DNA of 64,000 bases from G963676655 sp963676655 (GTDB taxonomy: Bacteria; Verrucomicrobiota; Lentisphaeria; Victivallales; Victivallaceae): NCBI GenBank assembly GCA_963676655.2, contig CAXXKX010000005.1, positions 186,001 to 250,000 on the forward strand, written 5' to 3'. Below are positions 49,664 to 57,603 of this stretch, piece after piece. How positions within the stretch are numbered: the first letter of the stretch is position 1; every line of letters starts with the position of its first letter. The notes under the pieces are model-generated. The model had not been told where the DNA came from, did no database searches, and saw only the letters and a list, made by a program, of their open reading frames with translations. Both the position numbers and the translations under genes were made by a program.

Positions 49664-49758
49664 GCCCGTACGACGGGCGGCGATGGCCCCGGCTATCGCC
49701 GGGAATAAAAAATTGAAAATGTTTTTCACTCATAACTCATAACTGAAAGGAATCAAGT

Positions 49759-50094
49759 ATGAGCATCACAATCACTCCAGAAGTTGGCGACGCGGTTGAA
49801 ATTACGCCGATCGCCGGAAGCGTCAGCAAGGGCGGCGGCCACGATGATCGCGGCGGTGGAAAGCTGCCAAACTCCCGGGCGGGAATCGCCAGGAACGGCT
49901 CATTCGAGGCATTGATCAACAGTACGTTGACGGTCGCGGTCGCGTCCGGGCTCCGCACCGGCGTCGGCGAACACGCCACAGTCGCCGGGGAAATCGAATC
50001 GTCTGACGCCTTGATCGACGTCGAAATCAGCGGCGACGGCGTCCAAGTCGCAAAATTCACCATCAAGGGTACTACCGCCGCCGCCGCCACCTAA
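49759..50094 (+). CDS. hypothetical structural protein
   Basis: A 111-residue protein of mostly beta character: MSITITPEVGDAVEITPIAG, RNGSFEALINSTLTVAVASG and VGEHATVAGEIESSDALIDV. The Gly-rich loop (GGGHDDRGGGK) and lack of Cys suggest a small virion protein. It precedes the tail-tube candidate. No family recognised. Confidence 0.6.
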   Translation: MSITITPEVGDAVEITPIAGSVSKGGGHDDRGGGKLPNSRAGIARNGSFEALINSTLTVAVASGLRTGVGEHATVAGEIESSDALIDVEISGDGVQVAKFTIKGTTAAAAT

Positions 50095-50181
50095 AAAATC
50101 AACCACTGAAAAACACTGAAAATTACAGTTTCTTTTCCGTGCTTTCCGTGGTTAAAGAAATATTAAAAAAAAGGAATAATC

Positions 50182-50520
50182 ATGTCACAATTACCATTTG
50201 ACAACGCGGTTTTCGGCTCTACCGCCGTTCCTGCGACCGCATTCGTTCACGGTTCCGGCTCAATCTCCCTGAAAGGTGAGGACACCGCGACGACTACCGC
50301 CGACGGCCGGATTCACAACGACCGGATCGCGGAGAATTATGAGGCGAGCTGCGAGCTTTACGGCGACCAGACCAGCCTCGACAGCGCGGCCGGGCTCGGC
50401 GACGCTATCGTTTTCAAGGCCGGGACGGATACCGTTCTGTCCGGAACCGGGATCGTTTCGGCCGAGTACTCGAAAGAGAAAAATACCACCAGTATTTCAA
50501 TTGCCGGAGACCCTGATTGA
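50182..50520 (+). CDS. tail-tube candidate
   Basis: A 112-residue beta-rich protein: ATAFVHGSGSISLKGEDTAT, IAENYEASCELYGDQTSLDS, IVFKAGTDTVLSGTGIVSAE. It sits one gene before the frameshifted tail chaperone, where the major tail protein is normally encoded in siphoviruses. No tail sheath gene is found anywhere. Assignment by position and fold style only. Confidence 0.5.
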   Translation: MSQLPFDNAVFGSTAVPATAFVHGSGSISLKGEDTATTTADGRIHNDRIAENYEASCELYGDQTSLDSAAGLGDAIVFKAGTDTVLSGTGIVSAEYSKEKNTTSISIAGDPD

Positions 50521-50649
50521 TAATTAGAACGAAGCGCAGCGTAGAGGCTGGCAAAGCCAGAGCGCAGCGGCAATTAGGAATTAGGAATTAGAACGAAGCG
50601 CAGCGTCAATTACGAATTAAACAACAACATCGAACAGGAGGCAAATATC
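50521..50649. repeat. repeat-filled leader
   Basis: ATTAGAACGAAGCGCAGCGT occurs twice, around AATTAGGAATTAGGAATTAG and GGCTGGCAAAGCC. No gene. Confidence 0.7.
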
Positions 50650-51111
50650 ATGGCCATTAATGGAATCCCCGTAAAACTCAGAGTCGAAGATAAAGACGGC
50701 AATCTGACCCAACTTGAAACGATTTACTTCGCGACTTTCCGCAAATGCCCGGCCCTGGCCGGAATCGCTAAAAGTATCATGAAGCTGGATACGCAGATCG
50801 CGAAACAGCGACGGCTGGTCGAAATCGCCGCTGACGATCTGGCGGTCGCTTCGAGAGAAAAAATCGACGCGGCGGCCGAAAAACTTGACGCGGCAAACCT
50901 GGAACTGCATAAGGTCGACGATAAACATACCGGCGAATTCAACAAGTTTTTTGAAACTGGCCTGAAAGCCGCCGGTTACAACGAAAAGGATATCGAAAGA
51001 TTTCGCGATTACGTCGATTTCCGGCAAATGGCGGAATTGCTCGAGATCAGCCGTCTGGGAGCTGGCCGCTGTGATTTTTTTACGGAAGAGACCCCAGTCC
51101 CGCCGAGCTGA
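50650..51111 (+). CDS. tail assembly chaperone, short form (G-like)
   Basis: A 153-residue protein with MAINGIPVKLRVEDKDGNLT at its start and a long helical middle (SIMKLDTQIAKQRRLVEIAA, ASREKIDAAAEKLDAANLEL). It lies between tail-tube candidate and tape measure. Near the end a slippery run lets some ribosomes shift into the -1 frame to make a longer product. Confidence 0.75.
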   Translation: MAINGIPVKLRVEDKDGNLTQLETIYFATFRKCPALAGIAKSIMKLDTQIAKQRRLVEIAADDLAVASREKIDAAAEKLDAANLELHKVDDKHTGEFNKFFETGLKAAGYNEKDIERFRDYVDFRQMAELLEISRLGAGRCDFFTEETPVPPS

Positions 51112-51290
51112 GTTTTTACATCGCCCAGAACCGGATGTGGCGGGCGGCCGCGTTGAAACACGGTCTCGACCCGGAAACGCCGGTCGAAGATATCATGCTG
51201 CTGAACCAGGACAAAGACGGAAGTCTGCTGGTAATCGAAGAATACGATAGAGCCGAACGAGCACTGGAGCTCGAACATCGAATGAAATAG
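50650..51290 (+). CDS. tail assembly chaperone, -1 frameshift product (GT-like)
   Basis: Join of 50650-51081 and 51081-51290. The 0-frame codons GAT TTT TTT contain the heptamer T-TTT-TTT (51075-51081) in the correct X-XXY-YYZ phase. After slipping the ribosome reads YGRDPSPAELSFYIAQNRMW then RAAALKHGLDPETPVEDIML and ends at TAG 51288-51290. The extension SPAELSFYIAQNRMWR resembles tail-chaperone T domains. The -1 frame has no initiation signal before the shift and a stop just upstream (51072), so it depends on frameshifting. Confidence 0.8.
51075..51081 (+). promoter_or_regulatory. programmed -1 ribosomal frameshift site
   Basis: Slippery heptamer T-TTT-TTT in the phase of the chaperone gene, 31 bp before its stop. 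Downstream CCCCAGTCCCGCC may help pausing. Confidence 0.78.
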
Positions 51291-51395
51291 GAACCACGAA
51301 AAGCACGAAAAAACACGAAAAATACAGTTTTAAATTTCCGCTTTGCGAAATAAGAAATTCGTGACATTCGTGAAATTCGTGGCTAAAAAAGAATT
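51291..51395. repeat. long CACGAA/TTCGTG composite repeat
   Basis: AACCACGAAAAGCACGAAAA then AACACGAAAA ... TTTCCGCTTTGCG ... TTCGTGACATTCGTGAAATT then CGTGGCT. Close relative of 49113-49217 with the same inverted ends. Confidence 0.8.
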
Positions 51396-52679
51396 ATGCC
51401 CAAAGAACCGCTGACAAATAAACAGGCGATCGAATACCTGGTAAATAAAAAGATCGTGCCGACGGAAAAAACCGCCGCCGAACTCGTTGAGTCCTGGACC
51501 GCGCGCGATCGGGCGGAGGCGCTCTTCAGCGCCCGGGTCAATCAGGCCGATGTCCTGGAAGCGATCCGGGGCCGGATCAAACAGGTGATTGAAGGCGGAG
51601 GATCTTCCGAGCAAGCATTCGTTTTAATCAGAAAATTTTTACTCAGCGACGGAAAGAGCGCCCTGCAAGAAATGGGTTTTCTGGCTGACGAAGCGGATAT
51701 GAATGCCAACAACCGGCTTTCGGAACTCGGCAGCGCGCGGCGGCTGAAGCTGATCATCGAGCAAAATGTTCGCAACGCCCAGGCGGCGGCCGAATACGAC
51801 GGCTTTGTCGAAGAAAAAGCTCTTTATCCGTATGTAGAGTATCATACGGCCGGAGACGAGCGCGTCCGGGTCAGTCACGCGGCGCTGGACGGTAAAGTCT
51901 ATGAAGTTGGTACGCCGGAAATGCGCGCGGTTTCTCCGCCGAATGATTTCAGGTGCCGGTGTTATTGGTTACAGTTAACTCGTGACGAACTGGCCGGGCG
52001 TTACGTCGAACGCGACGTGCCACCGGCATCGACGCTGTCGCCGTCGGGTTTTACTTTCGATCCGGGCCTGAAACCCGGAGAGCAGCTTCCGGCGGTTATT
52101 CCGGCCAAGCCAAAAACTCAGCCGCGCAAGCCGGTTACTTCTCCGGTAACGCCTGAGCCGGAACGCGCTCCGCTGGAACTGCCGACCGGCCAGGCAACGG
52201 CCGAAATAATCAAGCCGCTCCCGCCGAAAAAGCAGTGGCAGCCGGATATCGCCTCGGCTTACCAGGGAACAACCGTTCTTACCGATGAGATCAAGACCGA
52301 ACTGCAAAATAAAGCGAGGCCGAAATTTACCGGGCAGATTATCAAAAATATCGAAACCGGCCAGGAAATAAAAATGTCATACCAGGGCGCGAAAAAATCG
52401 ATCAGGATGAGTAAGACGGTTATCGGCGCCGATTTTCTGGACTCGGCTGTCGATATCGCCGCGACGGGTAATTTTATCGGCTTCGAAAAGGATTTTCGGA
52501 ATAAACCCAACGTTACCGGGTACTGGAAATACGTGAAAATGATTCCGACCAGAATCGGGATGATACTAGTTCAATTAACGGTGAGAGAAACGAAAAACGA
52601 CGGAAATGTTTTTTACTTTGTCCGTAAAAAAGAAAAGGCCCGCCAGGGCAATTCTGAAGATGCGAACCAAGGTTCGTAA
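51396..52679 (+). CDS. minor head protein (SPP1 gp7/Mu gpF type) with extra C-terminal domain
   Basis: A 427-residue protein. Residues about 1-205 are the head-morphogenesis domain: NRLSELGSARRLKLIIEQNV, YPYVEYHTAGDERVRVSHAA, then LDGKVYEVG and SPPNDFRCRCYWLQL. A Pro-rich linker (about 225-285) leads to a separate C-terminal domain (KFTGQIIKNIETGQEIKMSY, YWKYVKMIPTRIGMILVQLT, VRETKNDGNVFYFVRKKEKA). It resembles the small nuclease-like or polyvalent domains (PBECR or LPD types) often fused to this family. It lies after the tail chaperone, far from the portal. Confidence 0.8.
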   Translation: MPKEPLTNKQAIEYLVNKKIVPTEKTAAELVESWTARDRAEALFSARVNQADVLEAIRGRIKQVIEGGGSSEQAFVLIRKFLLSDGKSALQEMGFLADEADMNANNRLSELGSARRLKLIIEQNVRNAQAAAEYDGFVEEKALYPYVEYHTAGDERVRVSHAALDGKVYEVGTPEMRAVSPPNDFRCRCYWLQLTRDELAGRYVERDVPPASTLSPSGFTFDPGLKPGEQLPAVIPAKPKTQPRKPVTSPVTPEPERAPLELPTGQATAEIIKPLPPKKQWQPDIASAYQGTTVLTDEIKTELQNKARPKFTGQIIKNIETGQEIKMSYQGAKKSIRMSKTVIGADFLDSAVDIAATGNFIGFEKDFRNKPNVTGYWKYVKMIPTRIGMILVQLTVRETKNDGNVFYFVRKKEKARQGNSEDANQGS

Positions 52680-52701
52680 TCTACCATCCGTTTAGCGGGT
52701 C
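52637..52701 (+). other. possible structured RNA at the end of the minor head gene
   Basis: GGCCCGC (52637-52643) can pair with GCGGGTC (52695-52701), and between them CGAAC-CAAG-GTTCG forms an inner hairpin. The stop codon of the gene lies inside. It could slow translation or protect the mRNA. It does not fold as a tRNA. Confidence 0.35.
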
Positions 52702-52745
52702 TCATAAAATTATTATACAACATCAATTAAAAAAAGTCAAATCGA

Positions 52746-55250
52746 ATGAGTAAAGATTACACAATCGCGCTGAAATTTACCGGTAAAACCGGCGGGTTCG
52801 TCCGGACTGTCAAGGCGCTGGGAAAAACGATCGAAAAGGATTTGACGCTCGCGACCGGCAAAGTCGAGACTTCGGCCGGGCGCATAAAAAGCGAGTTCCA
52901 CGGCGCGGCCAAAGCGGTCCAGCCGATGGTTAAATCACTGAACTCGGCCGTCAGCGTTTCGGACCGGTTGACGAATAATTTTAATAAAATCGCCGCGGCA
53001 TCAAAAAAGGCCGCGTCGATTAAAGCCCAGACCCAAACTTCGGCGATGCTCACCGGTAAGCTGACGGATATCGTCAGAGCCCGGACGATTAAACCGCCGC
53101 CGCTGCCGAAACAATCGTCGGTACTGTCGGAAGCGTCGCTGCCGAAAACGTCGTTGTGGCAGAAATCAGCCGGGCTGATCGGCAAAATGGCTGGCGGCAT
53201 CGGCAAAATGGCGAGCGGAGCATTAAAAATCGCGACCGGGTTCGGTAAGGCGGCGTGGTTTGTCGGAGGCAGCCTGATCAGCGGGTTGGCAATGGTAATT
53301 GGCCCCGTGTTTAAAATTGCCAAATCAATTTTTTCCGGAATTGTCGGCGGGTTTAAATTGGCGTTTAAATGGGTTGGAAAAATAGCAAAAGGCTTGCTGC
53401 ATCTGCCGGTTACCGGGCTGAAATTCCTGGCGGCCGGCGGCGCGGCGATCTATGCCGCGCATAAAGCGCTTTCTCCCGCCGCCGAAATGGAACGCTATAA
53501 AGTTCAGCTCGACGTCATGAAAAAAGGGAACCTTTACGATTTCCTGACGAAAGCTTCAGCCGGTAAACCGTTCCAGATGGGCGAGACGGTCCAGGCCGGA
53601 GTAATGATGGAAGCATTCAAAATCCCGGCAAAACAATTCCTGGGAACGGTCATGGATGCCGCCGCCGGATTCAAGAAGCCGCTTGAGGAAATTGTCCGGA
53701 TGCTCGGGTACGCGCGCAGCGGCCGGACCGGCGAAGCGCTCGAAAGCTCCGCCCGGATCGGGATCACCCGCAGCGACCTGCGTAAATTCGGAATCAGATT
53801 CGAGAAGTCCGGCGCGGCCACAGCCGATACCGCCGGTAAATTGATGGGTGCGATGGTCGCGCTGATGAAAAGCCGATCCGGCGGGATGGCTAACCGGATC
53901 GGGACCACCACTTACGAGGGCGCGGTCTCCGACTTTAAAGACAGCCTGTTCCGGGCGTTCGCCGGGGCCAGTGAAAAGTTCCTGCCGTACGCGACCAAGA
54001 TCGTCCGAAACGTTTCCGCCGTTGTGGCAAACATCGGCAAAAAACTGAAAACTCTGCCGTGGGCGGAATGGGGCAAGAAACTCGCGGACGGCGTTAAAGC
54101 GGCCGGAAATGTTATCAATAATTTGATGGATAAGAACAAGCGGGAAAAAATCGGCGGATCGATCGGAAAAGCCTGGAGCGATATTAAACCTTTGCTGCCG
54201 AAGCTAGGCGCGGCGATTAAACTTGACCTGCTCGACGCTTTTAAGATGCTTAAGCCAAAAGTTGTGGATATGATGGTTGCCGCCGCAAAACTGGCCATCG
54301 AGAAGATTAAACAGCTGGTCAACCCTAATCCGACCTTGAATAAGAATAACCCGGTTATTGCCGGAGCCAGTCAAAAAATCACCCGGCGGGAAATCGCAAT
54401 TAACGCTATTCGCCGCGAACGCGCCAAAAACGGCACCGATAAAAACAGCTCTGGAAGGCTGCGCCCGATTACAACCAAAGAGTGGCAGGACTGGCTGAAA
54501 AACCGTGACAAGAAGAACTGGCGCGACGTGGAAAAGAAACGCGAACAGGGCCGCTTTGCCCGGGCGCAAAATGATTTTAAAACCGATATGGGGCGCCTCT
54601 CGAAATCCGAGCAGTCACGCTTCGACAACGCGAAAACCGTTGAAGCGATCAAGGAGCTCCGGAAACAGATCACTGCCGAACGTGCGCCCAAAAAACCGCT
54701 GGCTCCCCGCACCGTGGAGACCGCGAAAAAAATTATCGGGAAAGTCAAGCCGGTTATTAAAACGGCAACGCAGACACCGGAAGCGGAAAAGATTCCGCTG
54801 TCGCTGATCAAGGCCGGACGCGATACCGGCTACGTTAATGGCAAAGCCGTCGCTTTGGACTCAAAACAGCTGGCCAAAAACGCCGAAGTACAGAAAAAAA
54901 TTGCGACGCAGCCGGATAAATATCGTCTGGCCGATCCCAAAGGCGATGCGATTAGACAACGAGAGGCAGAAGCGGAAAAAAGACGTCAGGCCCGGGAAAA
55001 AGTCAACGCTGACGCCGCCGCGCTGCTTAACCCTTCGGCTTCGAAATATACCGCCGAAATGTTAAAGCAGGTCGTACCGCAAATTTTCGGCCAGGGTCAA
55101 TCTAAAAATGAAAAGAACGTTTTCGGGCGCGACATCAAAGAGGTAACGGCTGAAATAAAAGCCGGTAACTCCGACCAGAACGATCTGCTGAAAAGGCTGG
55201 AACGGCAACTGATTTTGTTAAACAAAAAATTTCAGGATAACAATCTATGA
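52746..55250 (+). CDS. tail tape measure protein
   Basis: An 834-residue protein. It has a helical N-terminus (KALGKTIEKDLTLATGK), a long hydrophobic central part (LIGKMAGGIGKMASGALKIA, WFVGGSLISGLAMVIGPVFK, IVGGFKLAFKWVGKIAKGLL) and a tape-measure core (AEMERYKVQLDVMKKGNLYD, SRSGGMANRIGTTTYEGAVS). The C-terminal half is Lys-rich and coiled. Length would give a tail of roughly 125 nm at 0.15 nm per residue. It overlaps the next gene by ATGA. Confidence 0.88.
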   Translation: MSKDYTIALKFTGKTGGFVRTVKALGKTIEKDLTLATGKVETSAGRIKSEFHGAAKAVQPMVKSLNSAVSVSDRLTNNFNKIAAASKKAASIKAQTQTSAMLTGKLTDIVRARTIKPPPLPKQSSVLSEASLPKTSLWQKSAGLIGKMAGGIGKMASGALKIATGFGKAAWFVGGSLISGLAMVIGPVFKIAKSIFSGIVGGFKLAFKWVGKIAKGLLHLPVTGLKFLAAGGAAIYAAHKALSPAAEMERYKVQLDVMKKGNLYDFLTKASAGKPFQMGETVQAGVMMEAFKIPAKQFLGTVMDAAAGFKKPLEEIVRMLGYARSGRTGEALESSARIGITRSDLRKFGIRFEKSGAATADTAGKLMGAMVALMKSRSGGMANRIGTTTYEGAVSDFKDSLFRAFAGASEKFLPYATKIVRNVSAVVANIGKKLKTLPWAEWGKKLADGVKAAGNVINNLMDKNKREKIGGSIGKAWSDIKPLLPKLGAAIKLDLLDAFKMLKPKVVDMMVAAAKLAIEKIKQLVNPNPTLNKNNPVIAGASQKITRREIAINAIRRERAKNGTDKNSSGRLRPITTKEWQDWLKNRDKKNWRDVEKKREQGRFARAQNDFKTDMGRLSKSEQSRFDNAKTVEAIKELRKQITAERAPKKPLAPRTVETAKKIIGKVKPVIKTATQTPEAEKIPLSLIKAGRDTGYVNGKAVALDSKQLAKNAEVQKKIATQPDKYRLADPKGDAIRQREAEAEKRRQAREKVNADAAALLNPSASKYTAEMLKQVVPQIFGQGQSKNEKNVFGRDIKEVTAEIKAGNSDQNDLLKRLERQLILLNKKFQDNNL

Positions 55251-56056
55251 GCACTGAATCAAAAAGAATTGTCGGATCGAGTAAGGCCCGGAAGGACCGG
55301 GACACGGGGACTTATTCGATCGAGTATTATGTTGTAACTGCCGAGCTGGAAGACTACATGCCGGAAGTCGATGACATCGCCGCCTGGGCGCCGGAACCGG
55401 CCCGGGTGACTTTCGTGGAAAAGACGGAGCTCAGCGACGACCGCTGGATTGTTTCGATCGAAGCGGAGCCGGACGCCACGGCGGTACCGGGCTCGATTAC
55501 TGAGGTGAAAGATATTCGCGATCAATTCGAGTGGAAATACAAAACGGTGAGCCTGTACTACCCGCCGAAAATTTGGGGCGTGAGAAAAGCAAAAGCAGCC
55601 GACATTAGCAAATCGACAGCTTTCGTTACGGTAAAAAATATTGACGGCAAGATCGCCAAGGTCGGTGATTGGATTTTCTGGAATTTTGACAGCGATCCGC
55701 AGCTAAAGGGCTCTGAAACTTACAATTGGAGTATGTTTGATCCGGACAGTCACCCGACTATTAAGCTGCTGAATATGAAACATCCTACCGATATTTTTGA
55801 GGTAACGTTCTATTCGGACAAAACGCCTAAACAGCTGAAAAAATTTAAGGGCGTCAACGGCAAGTTCCCTCTAGCTTACGAAGTCTACCACGGCGACGTT
55901 CCACAGAAATGGCGTCTCCTCTTCCAAAGGCTCGAAAGCAAGCAGTATAACGGGGAAAATTATGTCAAGGTCTATCGGCGCTTTATTTATGCCTGGGGCG
56001 GGTTGTGGCGTACAAATGTCTTCGGCGATCCCTGGTCAAAATGGGAAGAAGGGTAA
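55247..56056 (+). CDS. tail protein, unknown type
   Basis: A 269-residue protein coupled to the tape measure gene by 4 bp. It has GTYSIEYYVVTAELEDYMPE, RWIVSIEAEPDATAVPGSIT and KVYRRFIYAWGGLWRTNVFG. Mixed alpha/beta with many aromatics, probably a distal tail or tail-tip part. No known family is evident; it does not resemble the D3112/B3 tail proteins by eye. Confidence 0.6.
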   Translation: MSTESKRIVGSSKARKDRDTGTYSIEYYVVTAELEDYMPEVDDIAAWAPEPARVTFVEKTELSDDRWIVSIEAEPDATAVPGSITEVKDIRDQFEWKYKTVSLYYPPKIWGVRKAKAADISKSTAFVTVKNIDGKIAKVGDWIFWNFDSDPQLKGSETYNWSMFDPDSHPTIKLLNMKHPTDIFEVTFYSDKTPKQLKKFKGVNGKFPLAYEVYHGDVPQKWRLLFQRLESKQYNGENYVKVYRRFIYAWGGLWRTNVFGDPWSKWEEG

Positions 56057-56059
56057 AAA

Positions 56060-56572
56060 ATGAATATTCTTAAAAAAATCAAAGAGCTGGAAGAGAGGCT
56101 CGAAGATATGACGATCATCGACAGCGAAGATATTCTTGCAGTTGAGACCGGCCTCGGCACCGAACTGCGTTTTCAGGACCCGCCAGACGATACTGAAGAG
56201 GTCACGAATGAATACAACGGCATGTTCAAGGTAGTTGCTTATCAGGACGAAGAGGTAATTAAATACAAGGTCATAAACGGTCAGGATCCTGAAAGTGATT
56301 ATTGCGGCTATGTTCAACTGGCCGGATCGACAAATAGTTTTACCCTGCCGGTTGCGGTGCTGTCGGGTATGACGACTCCGCGCTGCTATCTGGTTACCAA
56401 AAAAGACTCTGAAAATCTCGGGCATTATATCGCTGAAATCCGTCATTATGATGGTTCGATTGCATTGGCGCAAGAGGATTGGATACAGCTTGCGGACTGG
56501 AACAGCGACGGGAACGGCGTTTTGCAAATATGGGACAAAGGCAGTCACTTAATCAACTACAGGTGGGTGTAA
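56060..56572 (+). CDS. hypothetical tail-associated protein
   Basis: A 170-residue protein. An N-terminal short coiled coil (ILKKIKELEERLEDMTIIDS) is followed by beta-rich sequence (EYNGMFKVVAYQDEEVIKYK, DYCGYVQLAGSTNSFTLPVA, HYIAEIRHYDGSIALAQEDW). It may be a small tail-tip or spike component. The stop overlaps the next start by one base (TAATG). Confidence 0.6.
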   Translation: MNILKKIKELEERLEDMTIIDSEDILAVETGLGTELRFQDPPDDTEEVTNEYNGMFKVVAYQDEEVIKYKVINGQDPESDYCGYVQLAGSTNSFTLPVAVLSGMTTPRCYLVTKKDSENLGHYIAEIRHYDGSIALAQEDWIQLADWNSDGNGVLQIWDKGSHLINYRWV

Positions 56573-57516
56573 TGTTTAAATCAGTCCATGAACTAGCATT
56601 TTTATCTTCTTTTACCGGCGCAGATATTATAAATAAAGCCTTTGCTATCCGGTATTATTGGGTTTGGCACCATACGGGAGTGCAGGTGTTTGATTTTTAT
56701 CCACTCTCCGCCACTGCTTATCATATCAAATATACGGTCGATCGCATAGACAACTACCTCGATCAGATTGCTCCTCATTTCGTTAATATCAACGAGTATA
56801 CCGGCAAGCTGTCGGACTATCCCTCAACAACTGATTTGCCAATGTGGGAGTCGGCTGACGCGGTTTATGAGTTTTTGGGTATTGAGCGGATTCGCACTCC
56901 GGAATACACTTTTTATTTCGGCTTCAACGCTCAGTGGCTGTTTGATCTGCTCCGGGTGCTTGATCAGCTCAAAATGGCAACCGTCATCGATCCGCCATCC
57001 CTGAATTCTACGGTTCGACATGCAATCGGTAAAACCGGGTTTGGTTCGACTTGGGAAGAGGCTGAAGCAGATTACCTGACGGCAGATTGGTATGATCTTG
57101 GAGGCGGCCCGAACTATGCATCAGGGCAGCGCACTTATTATATCGGAGACAATCCTGTCCATGAGTTCTCCAAGAGCATTACTGATTCAAAAGTTTTTAA
57201 TAAATATGGTATCGATATTCCAGCCGTTCCCGGCCATGCTACCCTTGTTCAGTTAACAGGCATCCCTTATGTCCAAAATTCAGGCACATTCGCTCCCAGC
57301 CCGCATATTCCTGAACCGAATGTTGTAACCGTATTGCATCAGGGTACCATTGATGAAAACGGGGGGCGTTTTGAGATTTCCGCTCTTTTCCCCGATGGTG
57401 AGTTTGATTCGATGCCGGAGCCGCCTGAATTTGGACACGGTACAGCGTTTGACCCCGGCTCAATTATATGGATAGTCGACGGCCGCGACGGCTGGCCGCA
57501 ATTAACCGGAGTCTGA
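56572..57516 (+). CDS. hypothetical tail-associated protein
   Basis: A 314-residue protein. ATG 56572 follows AGGTGGG; an earlier in-frame start lies in the previous gene. Aromatic-rich sequence (AFAIRYYWVWHHTGVQVFDF, YPLSATAYHIKYTVDRIDNY) suggests a surface or baseplate-like role, and TPEYTFYFGFNAQWLFDLLR marks a helical centre. No family recognised. Confidence 0.6.
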   Translation: MFKSVHELAFLSSFTGADIINKAFAIRYYWVWHHTGVQVFDFYPLSATAYHIKYTVDRIDNYLDQIAPHFVNINEYTGKLSDYPSTTDLPMWESADAVYEFLGIERIRTPEYTFYFGFNAQWLFDLLRVLDQLKMATVIDPPSLNSTVRHAIGKTGFGSTWEEAEADYLTADWYDLGGGPNYASGQRTYYIGDNPVHEFSKSITDSKVFNKYGIDIPAVPGHATLVQLTGIPYVQNSGTFAPSPHIPEPNVVTVLHQGTIDENGGRFEISALFPDGEFDSMPEPPEFGHGTAFDPGSIIWIVDGRDGWPQLTGV

Positions 57517-57603
57517 CTCATGATATATATAAGCGCGAGCGTTGCACTGAGCAATTTACTAATTTACCAACTATTAATTAAAAAAATCCGGAGGATTTGA
57601 CCT

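Noticed and set aside
52637..52701. tRNA-like fold with a 7-bp closing stem
   Set aside because: No anticodon arm, T-loop consensus or CCA-proximal layout; it overlaps the end of a coding region.
54361..54811. Minus-strand frame opposite the tape measure gene
   Set aside because: Antisense of the Lys-rich tape measure C-terminus, no motif.
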